From assembly GCA_025769875.1 (NCBI GenBank), contig JAGFNK010000472.1, positions 1 to 40,052 of the forward strand: a DNA stretch of 40,052 bases. The letters are read 5' to 3'. A program made the translations under genes and the position numbers. Of this stretch, positions 21,414-31,698 are shown piece after piece. This DNA comes from Russula earlei (Eukaryota > Basidiomycota > Agaricomycetes > Russulales > Russulaceae). Position 1 is the stretch's first letter; each line of letters starts with the position of its first letter. Below the pieces are notes generated by a model. That model saw nothing but the letters and a program-made list of their open reading frames with translations. It was not told where the DNA came from and made no database searches.

Positions 21414-21910
21414 TGTCACCGACTGGGGGCAGTGTCACTGACAAGTCAGTTCACACACAAGACGAGCGTAGTGAGTCGAGCAGGACACTAAGTCCTTGTG
21501 GATTTTGGGGGTCTCGGAGACAATATTGCCGAGGCAATTATGTTCCATGGAGAGGGGAAGTCATGAATAAGTCTTCGCATTAAGAAGACTTATGAGTGGA
21601 AAGGGTTTCAGATGGTTTGCTTGATGTCTTGCAAGCCTACAAGTCCTGAAGTTCAAAATCTAGTGATATTTCACAGGAGAACAAGCTTAAGGCTTGTTCT
21701 CGTCAGATGGCTATCTTATATACATGTAGAATGCTATATCAAATAGTATTCTCAAGGTAGTAATGAGGCGATCATACTGGAACACAAAGGAAACGTCTGG
21801 TACATGCGAGGCTCGATCAGAAGAGTCATAAAACATGTGAGAAACTTGAGGCATGTCCAGGTAGGCTTGTCCGGTTGCTGGTCTGGTCCAAAGTACTGGT
21901 TCTTGTGACA
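21414..21910 (-). repeat. G2 5' LTR
   Basis: Same sequence and ends as 14515-15010 with scattered CpG-type differences. The minus-strand TATATAAG (21722-21715) is the promoter. The start of R is itself a short inverted repeat, GAGAACAAGC and GCTTGTTCTC, around TTAAG. Confidence 0.93.
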
Positions 21911-21915
21911 AATTC
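21911..21915. repeat. Target site duplication of G2, right copy
   Basis: AATTC, paired with 14510-14514. Confidence 0.9.
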
Positions 21916-23659
21916 TGCTTGTTCGTCATATGTAGTGCCTGTGTGTGCTTGAATGTGAAGTCTTTGGATGGTACTAAAATGTATTAGTCCATTGGCATTC
22001 TGTGTTCCATCCACATTTTGTGCTGGCAAGGGTTTGGCCATAGTTTGGAGGTGCAGATGGTGTCTTTGTGTGAATCGCTCATGGATTATCATTCCTTCTG
22101 GCCCACTATCAAGTAGGGCTCTTGCACCAATTTCTTTGCTGCTTGTCTTCCTTCCCCACAAAAGTAACTTTTAAGGCAATGGATGGGGAGCGAATATTCT
22201 TGGTAAAAACTTTGGGGTAGTTGATTTCTCTTTGTATGTACTGATTTGGACCACATCCCTTCTTGGTGCGGAAGGGGGCCCAATTAAAAATCCATAGGAG
22301 CAGATCTTGGGTGGAGGATCGAGTCCACAAGTGTTTCCCTCCAAGTTGTCAAGAATGCAACAGGATCAGGAACAGGTTCTTCTTGTGTAGGTTCAATATT
22401 TTCATCCTGGATAGTAGTAGCTCTGACTGTTTGGGGTTGGAAGCTCTGTTTTTGATGTCCTTGGGCTGCTTTCTTTGCTCTACATTGGTTTGCCATATGG
22501 TTCTTCTTTCCACAGTAATAACAGAGGTTATTCTTGCGTCGAAACTCTTTCTCTGCATCTGTGAGGGGTTTCCTTTCACTTCTGGATTCCCAGGGTCATT
22601 TGTTAGGTTCTCCTTGGTACAAGTTAATTTCTAGTGGATTTTCCGATCCTTGAGTGTTTAATCCTCGGGCATGCACAGAGCACCCTCCTTGAAAGGCCAT
22701 GGAATTGTACAGGGGGAATAGGTTGTCAAATTCTCTTGCTGCTTTGACAAGAGCTGCAAGGGTAGTTGGTGTTGGTGTGATTCCCAGTATCTTCTGATGT
22801 AGGGCTGGGTTAATGTTCTTCCTGAAAGCATACATCTTCGTTTTTTCATCAGTGGTCGCTCGTGATGCATGGTGGTACCATTTCTGGTACCATTCATTAA
22901 ATGGTAATTTTCCTTGATAATAGGTGTGCATGGTGTTAGCAGAGGCCAATTCTGCTTCTGCGGGATGAAATGATTGGCAAAAGCTTTCTTGAAGTCATCC
23001 CATGATCCATAGTCTGCTACTGTACAAGCCATAGCTTTAGTGGTCTGTTCTCTCACCCACACTCCAGCAGGTGTTCCTACTTTAAAGTGGGTTAGTGCAG
23101 CAGCAACTTTCTTGCTTTCATCAGTAAAGGAGTCACCATTGATGTAGTAATAATTGGCTAAGGCTGCCCAAAAGGCTTCTGCATTATCAGCCTTTCCATC
23201 AAAGGGTTCTGGTGCAGTCCCTACAAGGCGTGGATTGCTTGACATGATGGGATTCTGAGTTGTTGCGGTTGTAACAATAGGTGGGGCTGAGCCTTGTAAT
23301 TGAATTCTAGTTGGAGTGAGCACTCAAGGGATAGCTTGTGGTGCATTGCTAACTGTATGAGGAGTGGGTTGTTGAGTATTTTGTCAGGTGGAAGGTCCTG
23401 GAGTGGTGCTTTGAACACTTGGTGCAGTACCTAGGATAGCAGTAACTTCTTGTGTTGCTCTGGCAGTAAAATTGACTTCTTGGTTGTTGTAGTAAACCCA
23501 ATGTTTTCTAGAGCAACTCCACTTGACTGGTTTGTCTAGGAAGAGACCTGTGTAGTTGTAGGGGTTGAATTCTTGGATGTTTTCTGCTCCTGGAGCTGCT
23601 GCTTTGAGCTGAGCAGTGGTGACTTTGTCGTTATTGTCTTTGTATAACCAAGTTTCTGA
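21916..23659 (-). pseudogene. G1 gag (C-terminal part) and protease N-terminus
   Basis: From 23659 down, the minus strand encodes the middle of Gag (TWLYKDNNDKVTTAQL, YNYTGLFLDKPVKW). A classical capsid domain follows (PEPFDGKADNAEAFWAAL, WDDFKKAFANHFIP, EWYQKWYHHASRATTDEKTK), then a zinc knuckle (CYYCGKKNHMANQC, about 22523-22482). The protease opens with ALLDSGPEG near 22110. Interruptions are TGA at likely Arg codons (after PGPST, AIP and GEPNK) and frame changes near 22970 and 22240. The protease continues at 14509 on the other side of G2. Confidence 0.85.
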
Positions 23660-24211
23660 GGCCCCTTTTACCAACTGAGAATTCTTGAATCTTGAACTTG
23701 AACTTGGATTTCAAGTTTTCCAGGAGTGACAGGAGTGACAGGAGTGATGTAAGTGATATGATGTATATAATAAATTAATATGCATTTTTTTTTGTTGTCA
23801 TTTGCATATTCACATATTTGGGGTTACACATGATGTGTCAGTGTCAAACTCAGAGTCGAGCAGTCCAACTCAAGCTCAACATCTGGGTGCTTGCAGCCCC
23901 ATTTTCACCAGAGCTGCACATACAAAATTTGCACAAAGATGTGCACCCACACATTGGTGACACATATTCTGCCTTAATGACATGCTTGCAATACCCCACT
24001 TGGAAGGAGTGGAAGGAAGGGTTAGAAAAAATATTTTACATATTACATGTAAACCCAGCAAATCACACCGGAAAATAACTCATTTTGAAATGGACTCATA
24101 TTAGTCTATTATGTCACTTACATCACACCTGTCATTCCTGTCACTCCTGGAAAATCCCAAAATCCAAGTTCAAGTTCAAGATTCAAGAATTCTCAGTTGG
24201 TAAAAGGGGCC
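23660..24211. mobile_element. PIF/Harbinger-like MITE in G1 gag
   Basis: A 552-bp element begins GGCCCCTTTTACCAACTGAG and ends with its reverse complement. The inverted repeats extend about 70 bp, through TTGAACTTGAACTTGG and CCAGGAGTGACAGG. It is flanked by the 3-bp direct repeat TGA (23657-23659 and 24212-24214). A 3-bp duplication with GGCCC-type ends is characteristic of PIF/Harbinger. Removing it restores the gag frame. It has no transposase, so it is non-autonomous. The left repeat contains three GGAGTGACA-type 10-nt units. Confidence 0.85.
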
Positions 24212-24352
24212 TGAAAGATTTCCGTGATTGATAATAGATGATCCTGCAAATCTTCCTCGGTAACAGTGGTCTTGGGTGTCATAGCTGAGGTTTTCAAATA
24301 AGAGTGGAATTAGGTTTTCTTCGTCATCAGTAATGTCTTGTCTAGTGCTCAT
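24212..24352 (-). pseudogene. G1 gag N-terminus
   Basis: ATG at 24352 opens MSTRQDITDDEENLIPLLFE and the frame runs to the MITE, resuming at 23656. This N-terminal region has no named domain. The 147 bp above it (24353-24499) are the untranslated leader of G1, with no start or PBS recognised. The leader is cut by E3 at 24500. Confidence 0.7.
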
Positions 24353-24499
24353 AAGTTTAGACAACGGTTATTGTCCAATGACTGTTGTTCCAAGGATATG
24401 CAATGGTGTAGGCTGGTTTCAGTCAAATGGTGTCAGGTCTTCTGTGGTGTTTTCTCAAGTGGATTTGAGAGTACTTTGGTGATACTACTTTGTGTTATT

Positions 24500-24909
24500 G
24501 CCATTTTCAGTGCACTTGGCAGAGCTTGAATTCCACCCAAATTGGCGCAGAAACCCCCTCAAACATGCGGGATGAATATCTCCCTCAAAACAGCTTCAAT
24601 TCATATAAACGTTATTGGCCCTGAATTGTCTGAATGAGGGCTAGGCAGCCCCATTGTTTTCATGAGATTTGAGTGAGAATTGGTGGAGCTGGACTCAAGC
24701 CACCTCCACATGTGTATTAGATGAATTACAACTCAAAATCATGGTCTATATCTATTATTTTTCCCTCATGTTGTACCCATGGGCTGTCTTGAGGCAGCCC
24801 CATAGTGTTTTTGACTCAAGTGTTGTGGTGTGCAACATTGTTCTCAGTGTGATTGGAGTGACGGCCAGCCACTCATTGCCCCTCTCACCTCTCCATTCTG
24901 ACCATCCTT
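24500..24909 (+). repeat. E3 5' terminal inverted repeat
   Basis: About 410 bp shared with the reverse complement of the right end. Identity stops after GACCATCCTT. Its inner end supplied the stem of the E1 central hairpin. Confidence 0.8.
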
Positions 24910-25050
24910 TGCCCTCATTCCCACCACACCCACTGTCTCAGCCACATCAGTTGCACCGCTCCCTTCCAACTTGCATTTGGCCTTCCACACCCACAGTCAC
25001 AGCCGCACCAGTCACACTGCCTGCGTCAACCTGCCATCTCTCTTCACCAC

Positions 25051-26607
25051 ATGCTGCACTCCTTCAGCATGCCGACTCAGTTAGAATACCTCAAGCTCAA
25101 GTGGGATCTGGAGGACCTTATTGCCTCCTCATCAAGACTCCACATGTGTGACTGGGAAGATGTAGACGAATACTACTGGAGTTTCAGGGCAATCTGCAGT
25201 CCCCTCATCCATGCATGCCGCCTGTGCTATGAAGATTGCAACAAGTCATTCTGGCTTGGACTCCACCCAGATGACCACCAGATGGTCTCCCAACGTCTCG
25301 GCCCCTGGTGCCCAAACGAACAGCAGAGGCACTTTGTCAATTTCCAAGAAGTATTCGACACACTAGTCAAGATATTCTCTTAGCATCCCTGTGACATTCA
25401 GCAGGAATGCCAACTCTGCTCTGCAGACAAAGACAAAGATGACTACACATACCCTGCACCCATGCCCACTCCAGCCTCTGTCCCTACATTGTGCACCATT
25501 GCCTCTGCCTTGCCTGCCTTGCCCATTGTCCCTGTGGTTCCCACCTTGTCCGCCATTCCCATCACCTCGTTCACCACCGCCATCCTTGACTCGCCAGCCA
25601 TCATTGCCTTGGCTCTACCTGCCCTCACTGTCCCAGCATCGCCCGCATTTGCCATTGTCACCACCTCGTCTGTCCCCGCCGCCATAGCCTCAGCCATGAC
25701 ATCACCTATTGCCACTGTCCCTGTCTTTGCCCAACCAGCTCCCATGCCCTCAGTGTCACCTGCTATGGCCACTGTCTCAGCTCCATGCACAACCACCATC
25801 TCAACCTCACCCACCGATGTTTTAGCGCCGCCCACCACTTCAGCCCTCACAGCCTCATCTGCCACCCCCACCTTTGTCTCATCCGCTCCTGCGCCCTCAG
25901 TCATCTTGTTGCCCTCAGTCTCATCCGTTGCCTCATCCGTCGCCACATTAGCCTCAGTCGTGCCAGCCACCAACTTTGCATCAGTCTCCGTCTTAGCCTC
26001 GCCCATAATTGTCAGTTCAGCCCAGTCCGTCATAGCACCAGCATCGCCAGCCGCCGCCATCTCCACCCTGCCCTCAGCCTCAGCCTTCTCAGTCTCAGCC
26101 ACCACCACCATGCCCCTAGTTTTGCCAGCTGTCTCCATCGCCCCAGCTTCAGATCAGTCAACTGCTGCCACCACGCTCTTAGCCTTGCCAGCTGCCTTAG
26201 TCTCGTCAGCTGCCGCCGTAGCCTCAGCCTCAGCCACCAACATCTTAGTGCCACACACCGCCACCTCCACCACTGTCTCACAAGCCACCGCTGCCACGCC
26301 CTTGTCAGCCACAGCCGCCGTTGCCCCTGCATCGCCCTCAGTCGTCGCCTCCACCCCATCTGCCTCCACTGTCACACCAGCTCAGTCCGCCACCACCTTC
26401 TCAGTCTCAGCCTCAGTCTTCTCAGTCTCAGCCACCGCTTTAGTAGTTTCGCGTGACACCAGCACCGCCGCACTGTCACAACCCCTCACCACCAGCACCA
26501 CCCCAGAAGACCAAGAAGTCCTTGGCCACGAACTTAGCCACAACATGCCACAACAGGAGCAGAAGCCGCCACCACACTGCCACTGCCACAGGAGAAGCAG
26601 TCGCTGA
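25051..26607 (+). pseudogene. E-family Gag-like plus Ala/Ser/Thr/Pro-rich fusion ORF in E3
   Basis: One frame runs from ATG 25051 to 26607 with a single internal TAG (25381-25383), where E1 has CAG. It begins MLHSFSMPTQLEYLKLKWDL, carries the Gag-like motifs EDVDEYYWSF, CSPLIHACRLCYEDC and WLGLHPDDH, then DIQQECQLCSAD, and passes into the low-complexity tail. A frameshift near 26570 (extra CACTGC-type repeats) moves the Pro-rich C-terminus to another frame. Both the join and the frame agree with E1, so a single ancestral protein of over 600 residues is likely. Whether it was ever translated is unknown. Confidence 0.5.
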
Positions 26608-26870
26608 CACCAACAGCACACCGCACACCGCCTCCTACATCACCTCTCCATCCATTCCCGCGCTCTCGCCCATGTCTGCTGCTGACACCTGCAGTGGAGA
26701 CGACCCTGCCACCGCTGCCACAAGATGACAGATCCCACCCCCACACAAGCCGCCCCACGCATCCTCTTTCTCAAGTCCTAGCCACCTACATCTCAATCTA
26801 CGAACTCATGCTCACCACCTACACCTTTGCTCCTTGTCCACACCTGCTATCACCAGCTGCAATGGAGACG

Positions 26871-27351
26871 ACTCCTGTATATAAAAACACCCTAGCTACT
26901 CTGTAGTAGAAAGAGTTCAGAATAGGACCCCTCTTTGCAACCCACTCCTCTCTGTCTGTGAAAAACAAGAAGGATGGTCAGAATTGAGAGGTGAGAGGGG
27001 TGATGAGTGGCTGGCCGCGACTCCAATCACACTGGAAACAACATTGCACACCACAACACTTGAGTCAAAAACACTATGGGGCTGCCTCAAGACAGCCCAT
27101 GGGTACAACATGAGGGAAAAAAAATAGATATAGACCATAATTTTGAGTTGTAATTCATCTAATACACATGTGGAGGTGGCTTGAGTCCAGCTCCACCAAT
27201 TCTCACTCAAATCTCATGAAAACAATGGGGCTGCCTAGCCCTCATTCAGGCGATTCAGGGACAATAAATATCATATGAATTGAAGCTGTTTTGAGGGAGA
27301 TATTCATCCCGCATGTTTGAGGGGGTTTCTGCGCCAATTTGGGTGAAATTT
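26871..27351 (-). repeat. E3 3' terminal inverted repeat (tip lost)
   Basis: Starts at the TATATAAAAA motif (26878-26887), which overlaps the codons for the family C-terminus. The outermost TIR tip is absent. Confidence 0.75.
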
Positions 27352-27354
27352 ATT

Positions 27355-27863
27355 GCTGTTTTCAGTGCACTTGGCGGAGCTTGAATTCCACCCAAATCGG
27401 CGCAGAAACCCCCTCAAACATGCGGGATGAATATCTCCCTCAAAACAGCTTTATTTCATATGAAATCTATTGTCCCTGAATCGCCTGAATGAGGGCTAGG
27501 CAGCCCCATTGTTTTTCATGAGATTTGAGTGAGAATTGGTGGAGCTGGACTCAAGCCACCTCCACATGTGTATTAGATGAATTACAACTCAAAATCATGG
27601 TCTATATCTATTATTTTTCCCTCATGTTGTACCCATGGGCTGTCTTGAGGCAGCCCCATAGTGTTTTTGACTCAAGTGTTGTGGTGTGCAACGTTGTTTC
27701 CAGTGCAATTGGAGTCACGGCCAGCCACTCATCACCCCTCTTGCCTCTCGATTCTGACCATCCTTCTTGTTTTTCACAGACAGAGAGGAGTGGGTTGCAA
27801 AGAGGGGTCCTATTCTGAACTCTTTTTACTACAGAGTAGCTAGGGTGTTTTTATATACAGGAG
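27355..27863 (+). repeat. E4 terminal inverted repeat
   Basis: Full-length copy of the 3'-type family repeat, nearly identical to 10539-11046. Confidence 0.8.
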
Positions 27864-29165
27864 TCGTCTCCATTGCAGGTGGTGGCAGCAGGCATGGATG
27901 AGGAGTGAAGGCGTAGGCGGTGAGCGTGAGTTTGTAGATAGAGACATAGGTGGTGAGGACTCGAGAAAGAGGATGTGTGGGGCGGCTTGCATGGGGGTGG
28001 GATCTGTCATCTTGCGGCAGTGGTGGCGGGGTTGTCTCCACTGCAGGTGTCGGCAGCAGACGTGGGTGAGAGCACACGAACAGATGGGGAGGCGATGTGG
28101 GAGGCGGTGTGTGGTGTGCTGTTGGTGTCAGCGACTGCTTCTCCTGTGGCGACTTCTGCTCCTGTTGTGGCATGTTGTGGCTAAGTTCGTGGCCGAGGCC
28201 TTCTTGGTCTTCTGGGGTGGTGCTGGTGGTGAGGGGTTGCGACGGTGTGGCGGTGCTGGTGTCGCGCAAAACTACTAAAGCGGCGGCTGAGACTGAGAAG
28301 ACTGAGGCTGAGACTGAGAAGGTGGCGGCGGACTGAGCTGGTGCGACGGTGGAGGCGGACGGGGTGGAGGCGATGACTGAGGGCGATGCAGGGGCGATGG
28401 CAGCTGTGGCTGACAAGGGCATGGCGGCGGTGGCTTGTGAGACAGTGGTGGAGGTGGCGGCGTGTGGCGCTAAGACGTCAGTGGCTGAGGCTGAGGCTAC
28501 GGCAGCGGCTGATGAGACTAAGGCAGCTGGCAAGGCTAAGAGCGCGGTGGTGGCAGTTGACTGATCTGAAGCTGGGGCGACGGAGACGGCTGGCAAAACT
28601 AGGGGCGCGGTGGTGGCGGCTGAGACTGAGAAGGCTGAGGCTGAGGGCAGGTAAGAGAGGTGGACCAAGGAGGGAGAGGGAGAAGATGAGGAGCATGACT
28701 GCGACTCTGGCAGACAGCGGTGTGCTCCTCTGGACAAGGTCTGTGCAATGGGATGAGGGAGAGAGAAACATGTCTGATGTGGAGACGGCAGCGGCTGGTG
28801 ATGCTGGTGCTATGACGGACTGGGCTGAACTGACAAGTATGGGCGAGGCTAAGATGGAGACTGATGCGAAGTTGGCGGCTGGCATGACTGAGGCTACTGT
28901 GGCAACGGATGAGGCGACGGACAAGACTGAGGGCGACAAGATGACTGAGGGCGCAGGAGCGGATGAGACAAAGGTGGGGGTGGCAGACGAGGCTGCGAGG
29001 GCTGAAGTGGCGGGCGGCACTTAAACATCGGTGGGCGAGGTTGAGATGGTGGTTGTGCATGGAGCTGAGACAGTGGCCATAGCAGGTGACACTGAGGGCA
29101 TGGGAGCTGGTTGGGCAAAGACAGGGACAGTGGCAATAGGTGATGTCATGGCTGAGGCTATGGCG
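27829..29165 (-). pseudogene. Ala/Ser/Thr/Pro-rich ORF of E4, interrupted
   Basis: The minus strand keeps the family tail, ending at VYKNTLATL. It is broken by a 127-bp insertion (about 28652-28778) that shifts the frame, and by a TAA near 29022 where other copies have TTA. Upstream sequence is removed by G3. Not functional. Confidence 0.5.
28652..28778. other. 127-bp insertion unique to E4
   Basis: Sits between GAGGGCAG and GTGGAGAC, which are adjacent in the other copies. It has no clear inverted ends or duplication. Origin unknown. Confidence 0.5.
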
Positions 29166-29753
29166 TGTTACCGAGTGGTTTGGGGTCCGGAAGATGCCGG
29201 AACACCTGAACTATGGACTGCATCGTTTGCATTATGCGTGCGTCAGATCTTGATCGTTTATGTTCCTTGATATCACATTCGGAGCGCGTTGATCGTATCT
29301 TTCAGAAGATGTACTGAAGAAGCAATGAGTAGCATTGCTTCTGTCCCAGATGTTCCTGTACCGCCACGTACGTCGATTCCTTGATTGGGGAAGCACTTAA
29401 TGCTTCCAGCACCGAGATCGTTTACATAGAAGCAACCTCGCTTCTATGAGCCATGTTTTGCTTCTATAGCACCGACTAGTACTACAGTAGTACAAACCTT
29501 ATCCCTGTAGGGCTATATAAAGCCCCCAGTCGTAACAGTTGAGCCCTAAGCTCGACTTAGTTTGCCAATCCCAAACAGTTGACTCCTACCCCGTCTGCAG
29601 AGCCCCTCTCATCTTGTTGTCATACTCTAGAAGGATCTAATACTCCTTCCCCTCCACGAGTATTGCTTGCTTGACTCAAGCATATCTGCATTGGTAGGAC
29701 GCGTTTATAGACGCGACCATTGATCTTATTTAAGGCACTTTGGAGCCTTAACA
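29166..29753 (+). repeat. G3 5' LTR
   Basis: TGTTACCG to CCTTAACA. It contains the TATA box and the R region whose first bases pair with the PBS. Confidence 0.93.
29514..29520 (+). promoter_or_regulatory. G3 promoter TATA box
   Basis: TATATAA lies 34 nt before AAGCTCGACTTA (29548-29559), the predicted transcript start. The same spacing is kept in the 3' LTR. Confidence 0.65.
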
Positions 29754-29765
29754 TAAGTCGAGCTT
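29754..29765 (+). promoter_or_regulatory. Self-priming PBS of G3
   Basis: TAAGTCGAGCTT follows the 5' LTR without a gap and is the exact reverse complement of AAGCTCGACTTA at 29548-29559, just downstream of the TATA box. In Tf1-type elements the transcript's own 5' end serves as primer in this way. A tRNA-type PBS is not seen. Confidence 0.75.
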
Positions 29766-29835
29766 CTATCACAGACATCGCTGTGAAAGCGAACCAGAAA
29801 TAGGCAGGAAGCCTAAAGACTAGGATCTAGTCATC

Positions 29836-31698
29836 ATACGGTCAGCAACCTACGCTGAAGTAGTCAAGGGGGAGAATCTATACAGACCTCTCCACGACAA
29901 GAAGAAGGTGTACTACGTGACTCTCGACGAGCAGCACGGTTGGACACACGCATACTTCTGTAAAGACCCCTACTGTCATTGGCATAGACAGTGGTAAGAG
30001 GGCAGACAAGTCCCGACTCCCTAGGAAAGGCAGTGGCGAGTGGACAAACTGGAGATCGAGGGAGAACATAGCATACGCGTAAAGTTCAACCAGAAATCAA
30101 AGCAAGGAACCAAATTTGGTTGGTTCAAAGCTAGAGAGAGGGACGATCTACCCTCAGGAATCAAAGGAACTGCCATCTGGTGTTGGGCAGACCAGGAAGG
30201 GCCTAACAGATACGAGGTCCGATACAAAGGAAGCTACCTTCCTTGTGAATACATCAACGATCAGTGGTACTTTATTGATTACCACAAAGGACGTCCCTAC
30301 GCAGGAGAGGACGAAGACATCGACGAATATAAGGTCCTAGGTTTAGGAACCAGGACAGATCCTTATACTACTCATTGGGAACCCAGAAGCCAAGTAGTAG
30401 ACGACCCAGCTCCATTGATACAAAAGTCATCAAGTGGAGAAACAGAACAGTCGGACCCTCCGACTACAGATCAGAAAGCAGAAGCACCAGAAGTATTGGA
30501 GCTAGCTGAAAGACTAGAGCAGACAGTACACGTCTCGCCCATTGAACCAACAATCGTTGAAGAACCAGAAGAATCAGTCGAAATGGCTACCATTGCAGCA
30601 ACGCAGACAGCCACCATTGCCACCCAGACAGCAGGTGGAAGAGCAGGGCCCGCCATCATAGTAAACCCTGGAGGAGGTCCACCCGGAGCAGGAGGACCAC
30701 CTGGAGGTGGAGGAGTCCCCTTCGGACCCGCAGGTCCACCAGTACCAGGAGGAGGCCCACCTGGAGGAGGCCCTCCAGCAGGGGGACCACCAGCAGCACC
30801 TCCTGTAGGACCAGGGGCGAATCTGGCACCTCAGCCGGCACCAGGCCCCCATGGGGGCAACGGATCTCTAAAAGGAGACCCTCCTGAAGTCTTCAAAGGA
30901 GACAGGAAAAAGACGAAGTACTTTGTCCAGGATTTCAATCTATGGAATCTGCTCAACAGCGACAACCCGACCATGACTATTCCAATGAAGCGAGTAGCCC
31001 TAGCTCTCACCTACATCAAGGGAGAGAAAGTGCATGAATGGGTGGTCAATCAAACGAACCTGGTAGAAGCAAAAAGAAATGGGGACCCGCCGTCTCCCTA
31101 TGCACCAGTGCAGCTAGATCCAACTGACATGCTCTTTTGGACCGAATTTGTGGATGACTTCTTCAGAGAATTCAAAGACACCACAGAACCTGAAGACGCT
31201 TTCATGGAGCTACAACAACTGTCCATGTCTAAAGCAGCATCGCTGGATGACTATACCAGCAAGTTCCTTGTTCTGCTCAGTAAAGCAGGATGGGACCAGA
31301 ATTCACCAGGAGCAGTAGAAGCCTACAAGGCTGGACTAATCACCTGGCTGGTGCGACGAATCTACAATCGACCAGTCAGAGATATACCTGCCATCAATGA
31401 TCTACGAGCATGGATCAATGCTGCCTAGGGAAGAACAGGCCAGAGACCAGCTCATGAAAGCCAATATTGGATCTGGAGGTGGATCGTTGACCACCAGGGA
31501 AAATCGCATGAAATCCCTACAGGTGGGGAAAAGGCGAAACCAAAGAGATCCGAATGCAATGGAAGTGGACTCAGTATCCACTGATGCAGCAAGGACCAAG
31601 CGACGTCCTCCTCTGACAGAGGAAAAGAAGAAACTGCTAGCAGAAGGGAAATGCTTCATCTGCAAGAAAGCAGGACATATCAGTCGGAACTGTCCATG
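29836..31698 (+). pseudogene. G3 gag with collagen-like linker
   Basis: The frame opens about 29836 without an ATG; the likely start now reads ATA. It crosses a TAA (29995-29997) and a TAG (30022-30024), then stays open from 30025 to 31428. An N-terminal region contains KKVYYVTLDEQHGWTHAYF and YEVRYKGSYLPCEYINDQWY. A Gly/Pro-rich collagen-like linker (about 30660-30860) follows. The capsid-like domain has DPPEVFKGDRKKTKYFVQDF and WTEFVDDFFREFKDTTEPED. An extra base at the TAG at 31426-31428 shifts the frame. The zinc knuckle CFICKKAGHISRNC follows at 31652-31693. Confidence 0.85.

Larger units (their letters stand above)
14515..21910 (-). mobile_element. G2: complete Ty3/Gypsy chromodomain element
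   Basis: This 7396-bp element has 496/497-bp LTRs and a 5-bp target duplication. The internal order on the minus strand is PBS, gag, protease, RT, RNase H, integrase, chromodomain, zinc-knuckle extension and PPT. It sits inside the G1 protease. The LTRs differ at roughly 25 positions by eye, about 95% identity, mostly C/T and G/A differences at CpG sites. All domains are present but the genes are interrupted, so it is structurally complete and probably inactive. Confidence 0.93.
1184..24499 (-). mobile_element. G1: old Ty3/Gypsy chromovirus-type element split by six insertions
   Basis: Minus-strand fragments occur in the order gag, protease, RT, RNase H, integrase, chromodomain and 3' LTR when read from 24352 down to 1184. 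Each gap coincides with a recognisable younger element. The 5' LTR is not seen, because sequence upstream of the gag leader is replaced by E3 at 24500. Nearly all in-frame stops are TGA at positions where the sibling elements have Arg. The RT palm, including the YxDD box, is missing between the fragments at 13775 and 10538. The element is dead and serves as the landing ground for the rest of the window. Confidence 0.85.
24500..27351 (+). mobile_element. E3: most complete single copy of the E family
   Basis: It starts GCCATTTTCAGTGCAC. The order is 5' terminal repeat, Gag-like domain, Ala/Ser/Thr/Pro-rich frame and 3' terminal repeat, all on the plus strand, which defines the family's layout. 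The last ~35 bp of the right repeat are missing, because E4 begins directly after GGGTGAAATTT. No transposase or RT is encoded. Confidence 0.8.
27355..29165 (-). mobile_element. E4: E-family element truncated by G3
   Basis: It begins GCTGTTTTCAGTGCAC immediately after the broken end of E3. It carries the 3'-type terminus and the Ala/Ser/Pro frame on the minus strand. Continuity stops at 29165, in the middle of that frame, where the G3 LTR starts. The Gag-like domain and the other terminus are not found beyond G3. Confidence 0.75.

Noticed and set aside
5147..29165. Regularly spaced repeats as a CRISPR or satellite array
   Set aside because: The repeats are long, inverted and belong to dispersed elements, not short direct repeats with spacers.
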